Assembly (NCBI GenBank): GCA_964017045.1
Contig: OZ024806.1
Coordinates: forward strand, 23,890,003-23,954,002
From: Omphiscola glabra
Lineage: Eukaryota > Mollusca > Gastropoda > Lymnaeidae
DNA: 64,000 nucleotides
Direction: 5' to 3'
Made by a program: the position numbers and the translations under genes. Below the pieces are notes generated by a model. It was not told the DNA's origin. It did no database searches and saw only the letters and a program-made list of their open reading frames with translations. Shown here piece by piece: positions 44,700-57,413 of the stretch (the first letter of the stretch is position 1; each line of letters starts with the position of its first letter).

Positions 44700-45150
44700 A
44701 TGTGTGGAATTAATTAATGTATGGACTTAATTAATTTGTGGAGTTAATTAATGTATTAAGTTAATTAATGTAAGGACTTAATTATCGTATGGACGTAATA
44801 AAGGTATGGACTTCATTAATGTGTGGACTTCATTTATGTGTGGACTTCATTAATGTGTGGACTCAGAGGCGTAGCTAGAGTGTTTGGCGCCCGGGGACAA
44901 GATTCGCGCCCGGGGACAAGATTCATTTTAAAGCGCCCGCTTTTCCTTTTTTCAACTCTCAAACCCATTATTTTCATCAATAAAATAATACCAAAGCACA
45001 TTTTTGCGCCCCTAACTAGCTGGCGCCCATGTACATCTGTACCCCCTGCCCCCTTACGCTACGCCTCTGTGTGGACTTTATTAATGTATATACTTAATTA
45101 ATGTGTGGACATTATTAATGTGTGGACTTCATTAATGTGTGGACTTATTT
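44700..45150. repeat. Degenerate 16-20-bp repeat, split by a MITE
   Basis: GTGTGGACTTCATTAAT and GTATGGACTTAATTAAT units at 44700-44863 and again at 45070-45150; the interruption is the element at 44864. Confidence 0.8.
44864..45069. mobile_element. hAT-type MITE, CAGWGGCGTAGC family, copy 2
   Basis: Begins CAGAGGCGTAGCTAG, ends GCTACGCCTCTG; flanking TGTGGACT on both sides (44856-44863, 45070-45077). Inserted into the tandem repeat around it. Confidence 0.85.
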
Positions 45151-45641
45151 AATATTAGTTTAATATACAGTTTCACGTTTCATTCATTCATTAGATTATT
45201 TGTTCCAGTAGTGGTCTCATATCTAAACTTTTCGAAGAATCAGTTCTTACAGAGGATGAGAACCCCAAGGTTTGTTACATTTATTTTAACTGCACCTGCA
45301 CGCTGACCAACACCCCACCCCACTATTCCCCACGACACCCCTCAGCGCACCCCTCACCGCACCCCAGTGGTCGGCCAGGGGAAGGGGGGAGGCTGAAACA
45401 TCTCATCTCCACGGGTCCAGGCTTGTTGAACTTGTCATGTTGTGACGCACCTCACCTCTCAGGGCTTATCAGCAACCTCGGGCCAAGGGGGTGGGGGATG
45501 GTGTTAGGGCAGAAGGCTGGGGTCAGAGATGGTGGTGGGGGCAGGGGCGTAACCATTAGGAAGAAGGAAGAACTGTCACTTTTGGACAACTTAGAGAAGA
45601 GAAGTTGACGTTTTTAAAAAAAGATGTTATTAAGTGACTAT
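45151..45641. other. Unique stretch
   Basis: C-rich CACCCC segments at about 45310-45365; no gene. Confidence 0.4.
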
Positions 45642-45776
45642 CGCCCACCCCACCCCATGCCCCCCACCCCATGCCCCCTACACCATGCCCCCCACACCAT
45701 GCTCCCACCCCATGCCCCCACCCCATGCACCTCACCCACGCCCTCCACCCCATGCCCCCACCCCACCCAATGCCCC
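45642..45776. repeat. C-rich minisatellite (CACCCCATGCCCC)n
   Basis: About ten imperfect 12-14-bp units. Confidence 0.9.
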
Positions 45777-46782
45777 CCTGAGAGGGGCGCTTCAGTCTTA
45801 AAAAAAGACATTTAACGATTGTTTGTATATATATAGGGGCGAATGTCGAATGTAGACAACATTAGGATTTCGATAGGCTTAGTGACGTCCCTGGAGGATT
45901 CGTAGTGTAGCATGGATTTCCCCAACAATACTTATTTCCTTATTGTCTTCCGTAACTCAATAATCACCACCTGTAACGTGATGTTCAATGATGTGAGCAG
46001 CTCAATAATCACCACCTGTAACGTGATGTTCAATGTCATAGCTTCGTACCCGCCATCCCTCAACAAAAATTTAGTGGGCTACTTCCTACACAGCGTCCAC
46101 TACTTAACAACGGTCCCTCAACGTTTTTTGTCTCCATCTTACAGTTTGTGGACATTTTTTCGGGCTGTGGACGCAAAGTTTACCAGGGCTCGGGGATGAG
46201 GTGTTTTGCTTTTGAATCCAGTGCAAGAGAATGCCGTCTTCGATTCATAGTGTGGCTCAGTTCCTAAAAGGCCCGTTTCCCCGTGTTTGAGGACCCTGCA
46301 CTACTACACTATCAAACCACAGTTGTGTTTATTCCCAACCTTTCTGCAAATACCACCACCCCACCCGATCACCACCGAAACAATGGTGGCCTCCTCCTAA
46401 TCCCCACTTAACCTATGGTGTCTTCCTCTTCTCGCGATACCACCCAACCCATGGTGGCTGTGTCCAAGTTGCCCCCCCCCCACCCACCCCACGTACCGGA
46501 GGTTCGATGCTGATAAAATCCGTGGTCGAACCTTGGGTCTCCTATCATGGTCAGATCAATGATGTGGTCAGCGTCCGTGTCTCTTGCACGAGGGTACGGG
46601 GCGGGTGCCCGCGCCCCTAGTTTGATGGAGGGCCGTCAGCTGTCAGACTAGAGCGAAAATTTGAACGTTTACTAACGGGACTGTGACCGGCGGTTCTAAA
46701 ATTGGGGGCGTTGAAGTAGTATTTGGATCTATAATTAACTTTGTGTTTGGCGTACTTAGCGATCCGTATTCAGATCCCTGGT
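45777..46782. other. Unique stretch
   Basis: Includes a tandem 51-bp-scale duplication (CTCAATAATCACCACCTGTA at 45956 and about 46001). A 95-codon + frame covers it, without homology I recognise. Confidence 0.45.
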
Positions 46783-47112
46783 GGTACATACTGCTTCTTG
46801 GTGGGATTTTGAGGTGCGGGGGGGGGGGGGGTGTTAATCCCTTGTTGTACATCCTGCTTCTTGTGTGATATGGGGGGGGGTTTAATCCCTGGTTGTACAT
46901 CCTGCTTCTTGGTGTGATATTGAAAGAGCGGGGGGGGGGGGGTGTTAATCCCTGGTTGTACGTCCTGCTTCTTGTGTGATATGGAGGGGGGAGGGTTAAT
47001 CCCTGGTTGTACTTCCTGCTTCTTGGTGTGATATTGTGGGGGGGGGGGAGGGTTAATCCCTGGTTGTACATCCACCTTCTTGGTGTGATATTGTGGGGGG
47101 GGGGGGGGAGGA
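46783..47112. repeat. Minisatellite, ~60-bp unit with long G runs, ~6 copies
   Basis: GTTGTACATCCTGCTTCTTG, GTGTGATAT, then 7-14 G, then TTAATCCCTG. G-run lengths vary from copy to copy. Confidence 0.93.
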
Positions 47113-47360
47113 TTCTTGGTTGAGCTCAAAACATTTTGGGGAATAATGGCACGTGTGATCAAAGATATTTCTATTAAGTTCATACGTGCGCTGTGTTAAT
47201 AGCATTATATATATATATACTTACATATCTATGTATGGTTTGTGCATATACATGTCTATGTTTAGTTTTTGTATGTAGATATCTATGTTTGGTTTTAGTA
47301 TACACGTATCTTTTTTTATTTTTTTATTTTTGTTTAAATTTTTTTTTTGGATTTCTAAAA

Positions 47361-48331
47361 TACATCTCTACATTTGTTTTTTGGAATAACGTCCAAAGAG
47401 TGAATGTACATCTCTACGTTTGTTTTTTTGGAATAACGTCCAAAGAGTGAATGTACATCTCTACGTTTGTTTTTTGGAATAAAGTCCAAAGAGTGAATGT
47501 ACATCTCTACGTTTGTTTTTTGGAATAACGTCCAAAGAGTGAATGCACATCTCTACGTTGGTTTTTTGGAATAACGTCCAAAGAGTGAATGTACATCTCT
47601 ACGTTTGTTTTTTGGAATAACGTCCAAAGAGTGAATGTACATCTCTACGTTTGTTTTTTGGAATAACGTCCAAAGAGTGAATGTACATCTCTATGTTTGA
47701 TTTTTGGAATAACGTCCAAAGAGTGAATGTACATCTCTACGTTTGTTTTTTGGAATAACGTCCAAAGAGTGAATGTACATCTCTACGTTTGTTTTTTGGA
47801 ATAACGTCCAAAGAGTGAATGTACATCTCTACGTTTGTTTTTTGGAATAACGTCCAAAGAGTGAATGTACATCTCTACGTTTGTTTTTTGGAATAACGTC
47901 CAAAGAGTGAATGTACATCTCTACGTTTGTTTTTTGGAATAACGTCCAAAGAGTGAATGTACATCTCTACGTTTATTTTTTGGAATAACGTCCAAAGAGT
48001 GAATGTACATCTCTACGTTTGTTTTTTGGAATAACGTCCAAAGAGTGAATGTACATCTCTACGTTTGTTTTTTGGAATAACGTCCAAAGAGTGAATGTAC
48101 ATCTCTACGTTTGTTTTTTGGAATAACGTCCAAAGAGTGAATGTACATCTCTATGTTTGGTTTTTGGAATAACGTGTCCAAAGAGTGAATGTACATCTCT
48201 ATGTTTGGTTTTTGGAATAACGTGTCCAAAGAGTGAATGTACATCTCTATGTTTGGTTTTTGGAATAACGTGTCCAAAGAGTGAATGTACATCTCTATGT
48301 TTGGTTTTTGGAATAACGTCCAAAGAGTGAA
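47361..48331. repeat. Minisatellite, 46-bp unit, ~21 copies
   Basis: TTGGAATAACGTCCAAAGAG, TGAATGTACATCTCTACG and TTTGTTTT. Each unit has the inverted repeat TTGGA...TCCAA. The last four units carry the ACGTGTCC insertion and the ATGTTTGG variant, a distinct sub-block. Confidence 0.96.
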
Positions 48332-49395
48332 TAGTGCAAGAGACGCCTCAGTGATACATTGTGACATGTCGAATTTATTTACCTTTTAAATATATTAGAA
48401 CTAATTGATGCAATACTTACAATGCAACATCTGTTAGAGCGAGGGAACCATCACTTAACAAACGTTTGAATAGACTCGGAAATAAAACAAACTTTGCAAA
48501 TGTCACACCCTCTCGTTAACACCGTGTTTTCTTCTTCTTGAACCTGTCAACTCCCCTGTTAAAGCGCTGCGCCGGGCTTAATTGTCAGGAATCCGTTGAA
48601 TCAATGTCAGCGCCTTGTAATTCAACATGGCGACCGCGTTCAATCAAAACAATAACGCCAAGAAGCGGGGACAAAAATGTTCCGCCCCTGCACGCACCAC
48701 GACTTAATCAGGTTCGGGAATAGCCGAACACCGCGCCTTAAGGAATTCCGGCGTGGAATCTTAATGAAGACACGAGCGACGCACCGGAGGTGACTGGCTA
48801 AACATATGAGTTGTGTCACCAAATCCCAAGCTGGTGAGAGGCCCGAGGGCCGATCGGGTCTGATCGGAATGAAAGACAAAATATCACAAGAATCGAGTCC
48901 CAATAAGTTAAATGAAGATTGTAAAAAAAAAAAAAAACATGTTATGTTCAATGACAAATTTCTTGAATCAAAAAGTGGTTTATTAATCAGTAATTAAATT
49001 TGGTGGGCCTTTAGTACATTGTCTTTGTATATGTTTAGAATCGGGGGCAAGGGACGTCATTTATTTTAATTAAAGATATGTGTACATAAAGTTATATAAC
49101 AGTAGCTATAATCCCAATTGATTTGGGTTCAAACGATGTTAAAAAAAAATTGCTATCAGGAACAAAATTTGTTTGAATACCTATTTCTTTACAAAATGTT
49201 ATTTCAAATAGACAGTGTGTTGTCTGCTTGCGTCACGTGGGTGGTTGAAGGAACCGACACGAACATTCAACATATGCCTATATATGCTTGTCAGATTTGA
49301 ATATTCATTATTGTCATGCTACACTGCCTGATTTTAAGATTGAACATTTTCTAATTATATTCCTGCCTCAACATTTTGTCTATAATCTTGATCCA
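48332..49395. other. Unique stretch with a GC-richer island
   Basis: About 48535-48800 is GC-richer and repeat-free. No exon recognised; candidate regulatory DNA only. Confidence 0.4.
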
Positions 49396-49612
49396 AATAA
49401 TCACTTATCGTTGGCCTATAATTTTACCCACACAATAACTTAACATTTTACTATAAAATTGGCCCACATAATCACTCATCATTTTGCTATAAAATTGGCC
49501 CGCATAATCACTCATCATTTTGCTATAAAATTGGCCCACATTTTCACTCATATTTTACTACATATACTCTTGGCCCGCATAATCAGTTATCATTTTACTA
49601 TACACTTGGCCC
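49396..49612. repeat. Minisatellite, ~36-bp unit, ~6 copies
   Basis: AATCACTCATCATTTTGCTA and TAAAATTGGCCCACAT, degenerating at both ends. Confidence 0.88.
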
Positions 49613-50335
49613 ACACGAATATTTACGCATAACTCAATCTTGGCACCGGGCCTGACAAAACAATGAAGGCCTGTGGGCCATCGATCAAGATTGTGCACAC
49701 CAACATTCACGACGGTGTGAAAAATTGGCTGCGGTGCCATAAAGGCGGCTAATAACCTAATGAACACCTACGGACCGGTCGTGTCAGGGCCGCGTAATTA
49801 CTCGCCGTCGTCTTCCGGTATTTGTGCTCGCCCCTTGTTTCTACTTGCTGCACGAATTTTAATGACGTCATTAGCGGGATTTAATTAATACGCCGGCCAC
49901 TTGTCGCTCCAGGTTGAGGACCTGACAGCGCTCTTGTTTCGTTATCATTCGTGACATAATGCAACATAAAAAATGGAAGGATCTTGTTGGATAATGGATG
50001 ATCATTTATGTTGTAGTGTTCATCACAAAAAAATTTACAAAATCGGATCTATAATTAATAAACCTAGACTTTCGTTCCGTAAAAAAAAAAGTGTACATCT
50101 ATGTGTGTGTGGGGGGGGGGGGGGGGGGGGAGGAGGTTGTGGTTCGCAAACTTTATGGGTAAATCAAAATCCCCCAAGTCCATGAATAATTACTTTAGTT
50201 AATGGCTTACATTGACTTGGATTGTGGAACATTCTAAAAATTCTTACATTTAATTTCTAAATTTTTATTATTTTTCCAGATCGTAACACAACCCCCTTGT
50301 TCTGTAGAACCATTTCAGTCGTTCATAGAAAGTCC
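49613..50335. other. Unique stretch
   Basis: The 49620-49960 part is balanced in base composition and repeat-free, with TGACGTCA at 49863-49870 and a nearby TTTAATTAATA. A long G run lies at about 50111-50130. No gene. Confidence 0.45.
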
Positions 50336-50846
50336 TAAGAATCCCATTCATTATCCCTAGCACCCCATCTAATGTCCTTAGAAACCCATCTAGTGTCCAT
50401 AGAAACCCATCTAGTGTCCATAGAAGCCCATCTAGTGTCCTTAGAAATCCATTCAATGTTCATAGAAACCCACCTAATGTCCATAGAAACCCATCTAGTG
50501 TCCATAGAAACCCACCTAGTGTCCATAGAAACCCATATAGTGTCCATAGAAACCCATCTAATGTCCATAGAAACCAATCTAATGTCCATAGAAGCTCATC
50601 TAGTGTCCATAGAAACCCATCTAATGTCCATAGAAACCCACCTAGTGTCCATAGAAACCCACCTAGTGTCTATAGAAACCCATCTAATGTCCATAGAAAC
50701 CCACCTAGTGTCCATAGAAACCCATCTAATGTCAATAGAAACCCATCCAATGTCCATAGAAATCCATCCAATGTCCATAGAAACCCCATCCAATGTCCAT
50801 AGAAACCCCATCCAATGTCCATAGAAACCCCATCCAATGTCCGCAG
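50336..50846. repeat. Minisatellite, 21-bp unit, ~24 copies
   Basis: CATCTAGTGTCCATAGAAACC with CTAATG/CTAGTG/CCAATG variants. Seven codons per unit keep frames open on both strands; these are not genes. Confidence 0.95.
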
Positions 50847-52436
50847 ACAAACCTTCGATTCCCAGAAGTGATAAAGTGAAAAACAAAACTTTTAAAAACG
50901 GATAAAAAAAACACACAAAAAACAACAACAACCCAAATGAATATTGTGTATCCAAGCCCAGGTAATTGTGTTTTTTAAAAAAATCTTCACCAAAATTAAC
51001 TGTCACACGCCAAAACAAAAAACCCCACAAAAAAACACCAAAACCCAGGGAAAGTCATAAATAGCTGTGGGTTAGATTAGGAAACAGTCCAACAACAACT
51101 ATAAATCTACGAGCCGTGTTTAGCGAGGTCCTTGGGAACGTGATAAATACATATAAAAATGCGCATCACTGTTCCCTCCCTAATGACCACATGTAGATTA
51201 GGGCATATCTTATGACACGCACCGCAAAGCAGGGGACCCCGTGGCCCTCTTGACCCCCCGAATCTATTTTTAGTCTCTTGAAGGTTTTAACTGATGACGT
51301 CAACATCGAGACATACCGACCAGGGGGGGGGGGCTAGAGATTACAGTAGCTCTTTTCGCCGACACAAATGACGTCATGGCTAAAACAATTTATGAACAGG
51401 AAAAAAATAATAATTCTGTAGTAACGTATTAAAAAATGATTTTTGTGTAGATAATATCCACATTTTTCCCAAACCTGGAATTTCTGTCGTGTGTATATGA
51501 CGTAATACCTGGCGCAGTGCTACTAGCAATGGTGTAGTGATCATTTGTGATGTCTTGCAGATTTGTGTACATCTGTCAGTGAAGGGCACCCAATGCGGGA
51601 CAAAGGACCAAAGATAATGACAGAAAAAGATTGTCACTACAACTGCGATCTGTCAGTTTCCGAGGCTGGAGAGCGTGCACGCTTAATTGTCAAGTGGTTG
51701 GTATACGCAACTGTTAAGTGATTGGTATATGCCCTGTAAATTTTCAAAGGTTAAAGGTAAAGTTTCAAAACTTATAAATGCAATTGGCTAAGCCCCTCAC
51801 ATCCTTTCTACTATTTCTCCTGGATCCGCCTTTGGACGAACACTATCTTACAAAGCGTCGACGGCACCATCTTTGTCCGTGTGCCGCCATCCTGATGTAT
51901 AAACCACCATACGGCCTACCCAAGAAACGCCACAAATTCCTTACTTTTGTCCACTTTCTCCCCCTCCCCTGGGGTCCAGATAATGCACCTCCCCACTCAA
52001 CGAACAACAAATCCTCTTTGTTTGTTAAAATCATCACGCGCCCACCGCCATTTTCATATAACGACACCTGGTGGCCGCGAGCTGATTGATTTCGCTCGTG
52101 CGCACCACGTGGTTGGTCTCTGGGTCTTTGAACAAAAAACCCAACCCATTCGCCTGTGGAACTTGGAAGCGGAACGGCAAACGAAGAGGGGGAACATCGG
52201 GAAACTCCGGGCGTCGTCTTGAGACGCACTCTTTTGAAGAGCTGTTTGGAAACCCCTGGGGCGCCCCGTCTGACCTGAGTCGCCCTCGCTTTGAGGCTCA
52301 GACCAATGGAAAAGTTATCTAGCCCTGATCGGTTTCGTGTGAGTTAACATTCTTGGTTCAGTTGGCGACTGGAATAGTTTATAAACATTTTCTTTATTCC
52401 TTTTTTTGTTTCCTCGGCCAACGAAAGGTCCGGCCC
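50847..52436. other. Unique stretch, 1.6 kb
   Basis: Two perfect TGACGTCA at 51295-51302 and 51369-51376. A minus-strand frame of 128 codons (51843-52229) has no domain I recognise and overlaps a + frame. No supported gene. Confidence 0.45.
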
Positions 52437-52675
52437 AACATTACGCTCTCAATCTTGCACGCCATCCAGCATTACGCCCTTAATCTTGCGCCCCTCAAGC
52501 ATTCGCTCTCAATCTTACACGCTTTTCAACATTACGCCCCCAATCTTGCACGCCATCCAGCATTACGCCCTTAATCTTGCGCCCCCTCCAGCATTCGCTC
52601 TCAATCTTACATGCTTTCCAACATTACGCCCTTAATCTTGCACGCCCTCCAGCATTACGCCCTCAATCCTGCACA
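52437..52675. repeat. Minisatellite, ~30-bp unit, ~8 copies
   Basis: CATTACGCCCTTAATCTTGC and ACGCCATCCAG, with a CATTCGCTCTCAATCTTAC variant. Confidence 0.9.
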
Positions 52676-53059
52676 ATAATCATCATTGTGCCACCCAGAC
52701 ATATCTAGATACACCAATTCCTTAGAATATATAAGAATATATGTTTTTTTTCAATATACCACTATCATTTAAAACATCTAATGTATTATATCAATCCGCA
52801 AGTCCTCTATTACGCCAATTCTTCTAACAAACCAATATAGCCATTCATTTAAAAGCATCTCAACTGTGACATCCTTAAAATGTTGTATATTATATCAATC
52901 CATTTCACCAAACAAAACTAAAAAAAAAAACAATATCATCTTCATTTCTAAACATTTCATAAATTCACCCCGACACCTCCAAAGTAATAAACACCCTCAT
53001 TAAAAATTATAAATTATACCAGTGAAATGAAACACCCGCTAAGCGTTCAGTCAGACCTT
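52676..53059. other. Unique AT-rich stretch
   Basis: Nothing recognised. Confidence 0.4.
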
Positions 53060-53800
53060 GAAATTTCTTCCTTTCATTTAATCCTTGAAATTTCTTCTTT
53101 TCAGTCAAACCTTGAAATTTCTTCCTTTCAGTTAAACCTTGAAATTTCTTCCTTTCAGTTAAACCTTGAATTCTCTTCCTTTCAGTCAAACCTTGAAATT
53201 TCTTCCTTTCAGTCAAACCTACAAATTTCTTCCTTTCAGTCAAACCTTGAAATTTCTTCCTTTCAGTCAAACCATGAAATTTCTTTCTTTCAGTCAAACC
53301 TCGAAATTTCTTCCTTTCAGTCAAACCTTGAAATTTCTTCGTTTCAGTCAAACCTTGAAATTTCTTCCTTTCAGTCAAACCTTGAAATTTCTTCCTTTCA
53401 GTCAAACCTTTAAATTTCTTCCTTTCAGTCAAACCTTGAAAGTACATATTTTAAGTTGAATCTTAAAAGTACATCTTTTCAGTTAAACCTTGAAAGTACT
53501 TCTAATCATTTAAAACTTCAAAGTTCTTAATCTAAAGAGTAAACCTTGAAAGATCTTCTTTTTTAGCTAATTCTTCAAAGTACTTCTTTTCAGTTAAACC
53601 TCGAAAGCACTTCTAATCATTTAAAACTTTAAAGTATTTTTTTCACTTAAAACTTGAAAGTACTTCTAATCAGTTGAAACTCAAAAGTTCTTAATTTTTA
53701 GAGTAAACCCTGAAAGTACTTCTTTTCGGTTAAACCTTGTAAGTACTTCTTTTCAGTTCAAGCCTTGTTAGTACTTCTTTTCAGTGAAAACAAAACATTT
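53060..53800. repeat. Minisatellite, 27-bp unit, ~15 clean then ~12 decayed copies
   Basis: GAAATTTCTTCCTTTCAGTC plus AAACCTT up to about 53440; then diverged GAAAGTACTTCTTTTCAGTT types to 53800. A gradient of decay along one array. Confidence 0.94.
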
Positions 53801-55507
53801 AAATATCAACAAACCTTACAAACAATTACGTGGCAAGTTCACCGAGCTTATGACAAACACGGAGAGCATTTTTTTTTTTTTTAAAGTTCATTTTCTCATT
53901 TATTTTCGTGAGTAATTTCTCAGATCCATTCTGTGACTTGCCTTAAAGAAAATTTCATAAACCACTTTTGCCCCCACCCCCACCCCCAACCTCCCCCACC
54001 CCACGCAATTTGCTAAGCTTTACCTCCGAACTTAGAGCGTGATACCAAAGCATTGGCCCTCCTCCCAAGAGACACCCCTGGCTCCATTTTCAACGGGGAT
54101 GTGCCGAGGGCGGCTCGAAAAAATATCTACAACGTTAAATACCCACAAAAGGTACACCCAATAACATTGGTGAACACTCTTGATCTCTGTCTTCATCCTT
54201 TCCACATAATTCCCCTAAAAGAAGCAAAAGTCTGTTTTTTTTTAAATTTTTGTGTGTTTTTTTTCCTCCGCATTGCGATGGTTGCGACGGATGACTGCCG
54301 ATACACTCAAGACAGCATGTTTTTCGCGCCGGGCGATCCATGCGCATGCTCAAAACGAACGCCTCCTAGCGTCGTAATTCACACGTAAGTTTCCCTTCCG
54401 TAAAGGTTAAGATGATTTCCCCCCCCCCCCCCCCTTCTTCTATACCTCTTCGCCCGCACCGGCTCGACTTTTCCAGACCCGCCAATTCTCCATGTTATTT
54501 TAGTCAGGTGCCTGCACTATGCGTGAACTGTATAAAATACAGTTTAGATTTTTATCATTTAAACACACATCAGTTACAATTCATTCATCGAATCTATAAC
54601 GCTTTGATAACAATTCTTAACGAGATAGCACAAAGACAATTTTTTCTTTTTAAAAACGTGTTGCGGGTGGTAGTGACATCTAGTTAAGTCATTCAGTTTT
54701 AATAGATGACAGATCCACTAACTATAAAAAAAAAATCTGTAAAGTGATCTAAAATTTGGATAAAAAAATTAAAATTTAAACTTTGAACAAAATTAGTCTA
54801 TTTATTTAAAACATAAAAAAAAATTAATTATAAAATAATTTTCTTTCTATCTTTCTTATACGTGCACCTAGATATGGATTTTAAAAAGTCTGCTTTGACC
54901 CCAAAATGAACCAGCTTATCTAAAGCACCCAATTGACCCCCATCCATACCAAAACTACTTCTTAATAAGTCGACTCAGTAGTTTTTAGAGCACGCGCGTG
55001 GAAAGACGGCTTCGTCCATCCTCGTTTGTATCCTGGTGTTTGTATGGAAATGTCGCCAGAGTCTACAAACATCACTCGTGAGGGGCGTCCCGCCCAAAAG
55101 AGAAAGCTGCCCGTGCGAGTAAACACTGTCTGACAACGTCTTTCATGGGCGTGCTGGTCAGCTCGTGTCCGGTGCTGGTCAAGCGCCACTTGCTGAAGGG
55201 TTTGGTCATGGACAATATCACCATTAAAACCGCGCCGCCTTCCTCGGAGTGGTCAGTTTTGCCCCCGGCTGGCGGAGTGCGTTGGACACTGAAAGACAAA
55301 GCTCGGAGAATCTCAGATTTGGCGAGGTCTGCGACGAGTGAGTTGTCTGTCGTGATGACATTGCTATGACTAGCCGGAAGTGAGTTATTGGTCTGTGTAA
55401 ATTCTGAGGCAAACATCTCTGCACCGAGTGACCCGAGAGCGTCCGAATTTATCGGCCATTTCACTTACCTTGCTTGAACTGCTAAAAAAAATGTCGATCC
55501 ACAATTA
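53801..55507. other. Unique stretch, 1.7 kb
   Basis: C run at about 54420-54433. 54960-55470 is GC-richer, with open frames on both strands (74 codons +, 130 codons -) but no domain I recognise. It is the most exon-like unexplained patch in the right half. Confidence 0.4.
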
Positions 55508-56330
55508 TTACAATACACCAAGAACAACAACTCATCACTCCAAAAACAACTCTACACACCAAGAACAACAATTCATCACACCAAGAACAAAAACTCATCA
55601 CACCAAGAACAACAACTCATCACACCAAGAACAACAACTCATCACACCAAGAACAACAACTCATCACTACAAAAAAAAACTCTACACAACAAGAACAACA
55701 ACTCATCCCACAAAGAACAACAACTCATCACACCAAGAACAACAACTCATCACACCAAGAACAACAACTCATCACACCAAGAACAACAACTCATCACTCC
55801 AAAAATAACTCTACACAACAAGAACAACAACTCATCCCACAAAGAACAACAACTCATCACACCAAGAACAACAACTCATCACACCAAGAACAACAACTCA
55901 TCACACCAAGAACAACAACTCATCACACCAAGAACAACAACTCATCACTCCAAAAAAAACTCTACACACCAAGAACAACAACTCATCCCACAAAGAACAA
56001 CAACTCATCACACCAAGAACAACAACTCATCACACCAAGAACAACAACTCATCACACCAAGAACAACAACTCATCACTCCAAAAATAACTCTACACAACA
56101 AGAACAACAACTCATCCCACAAAGAACAACAACTCATCACACCAAGAACAACAACTCATCACACCAAGAACAACAACTCATCCCACAAAGAACAACAACT
56201 CATCACACCAAGAACAACAACTCATCACACAATGAACAACAACTCATCACACCAAGAACAACAACTCATGACACAATGAACAACAACTCATCACACCAAG
56301 AGCAACAACTCATCACACAAAGAACAGCAA
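55508..56330. repeat. Minisatellite, 22-bp unit, ~37 copies
   Basis: AACAACTCATCACACCAAG plus AAC. A longer block containing CTCCAAAAATAACTCTACAC recurs at about 55540, 55675, 55800, 55950 and 56080, giving a higher-order pattern. Confidence 0.96.
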
Positions 56331-57413
56331 CTTACGCACCATAGAATATCAGCTTAACACAACCACAGAAGACAACTTACACATCCCCAACATATAAAAT
56401 ACCAGCTATTAAAAAAAGACCAACTTCATCAATGATAGTACCCAGTTTATAAGTCCCCGGATTAAACTGTATGGGACCTCAAACAGGTTCCCAACAAATC
56501 CATACCTTAATATACATATGTATTGATTTCTGAGCATACGAGGTATAGGTTCATATTTGCTTCGTGTTAAGACAGTGGTACATGTTCCGATTTGTTTCAT
56601 GGGCGTCAATAACCATCTTGGATAGCGCCGCTGTCCGTTAATTCTGTTTAGCTCGTCTGCTGTATCAAAACCTCGTTATACCCCCCAATCCCCCCCCCCC
56701 CCCCCAAACTTTAAACCTCCTCTCCCTCCATTTTCAATTCCAAGAATCTCGTCCTCTCTCTCAAGACCTGATGCACCCCGCAAACTGCAGTGCTGGCACC
56801 CCCGGGGGGAAGTCACGCCGTCATGCAGCGCCACATCAACCCCTCCCCCCCGCCCACCTCCTAACTCCACCCTGTCTCCCCTACATATCCAGGCATCAAT
56901 TATCTCCCCCGAATCTCATCTTATCGCCGAGTTTTATCTGTGAAATTATCGCTCTGAATCAGCCCTCGTGGGGGGACGAGGCCTCGCGTTTTATTTACCG
57001 GCCTAGATGGCTATCTTATCGTGATATCAGCCGTACCGTGTATCAAGGGGCTGGGATCTCGTGTACAGCTGCACGGGCTGGCGTAGCCGTCAAGTTCAAC
57101 GTACCGTGCAGCCGTCAAGAGGTGCATACCATGAAAACACATACACATACACTCGCACACGTTCATTATCACTCACTCACATATACAAACTTTTCGATAA
57201 GCGATCAGTGAGCACATAGACATGCATATAAAACTTTTCAATGTAAAATCCTACAGTAACTCTTAGAGTACCTCAGATTTATTTCTCTGTGTATTTGATA
57301 TGTTTTGTAGCCATGAAATATGGGAAGTTTGATTGATTACAAAATTATTTTTTTTTAAATAGAAGACACAAAGAGACTCCAAGTGGCTTTACTTGCTTGT
57401 GTTGTGATTTTCT
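56331..57413. other. Unique stretch with a cluster of GATA motifs
   Basis: C run at 56692-56705. Between about 56890 and 57040, AATTATCT, TTTTATCTG, AATTATCG, GGCTATCT and CTTATCG give several GATA-type sites. No gene. Confidence 0.45.

Noticed and set aside
50335..51030. Frames on both strands (150 codons +, 144 codons -)
   Set aside because: Result of the 21-bp unit; the minus frame reads on into unrelated unique DNA.
51843..52229. 128-codon minus frame
   Set aside because: No homology recognised, overlaps other frames, composition not coding-like.
55072..55464. 130-codon minus frame in GC-richer unique DNA
   Set aside because: No recognised domain, an overlapping + frame of similar quality, and no convincing splice pair; kept only as an unexplained patch.
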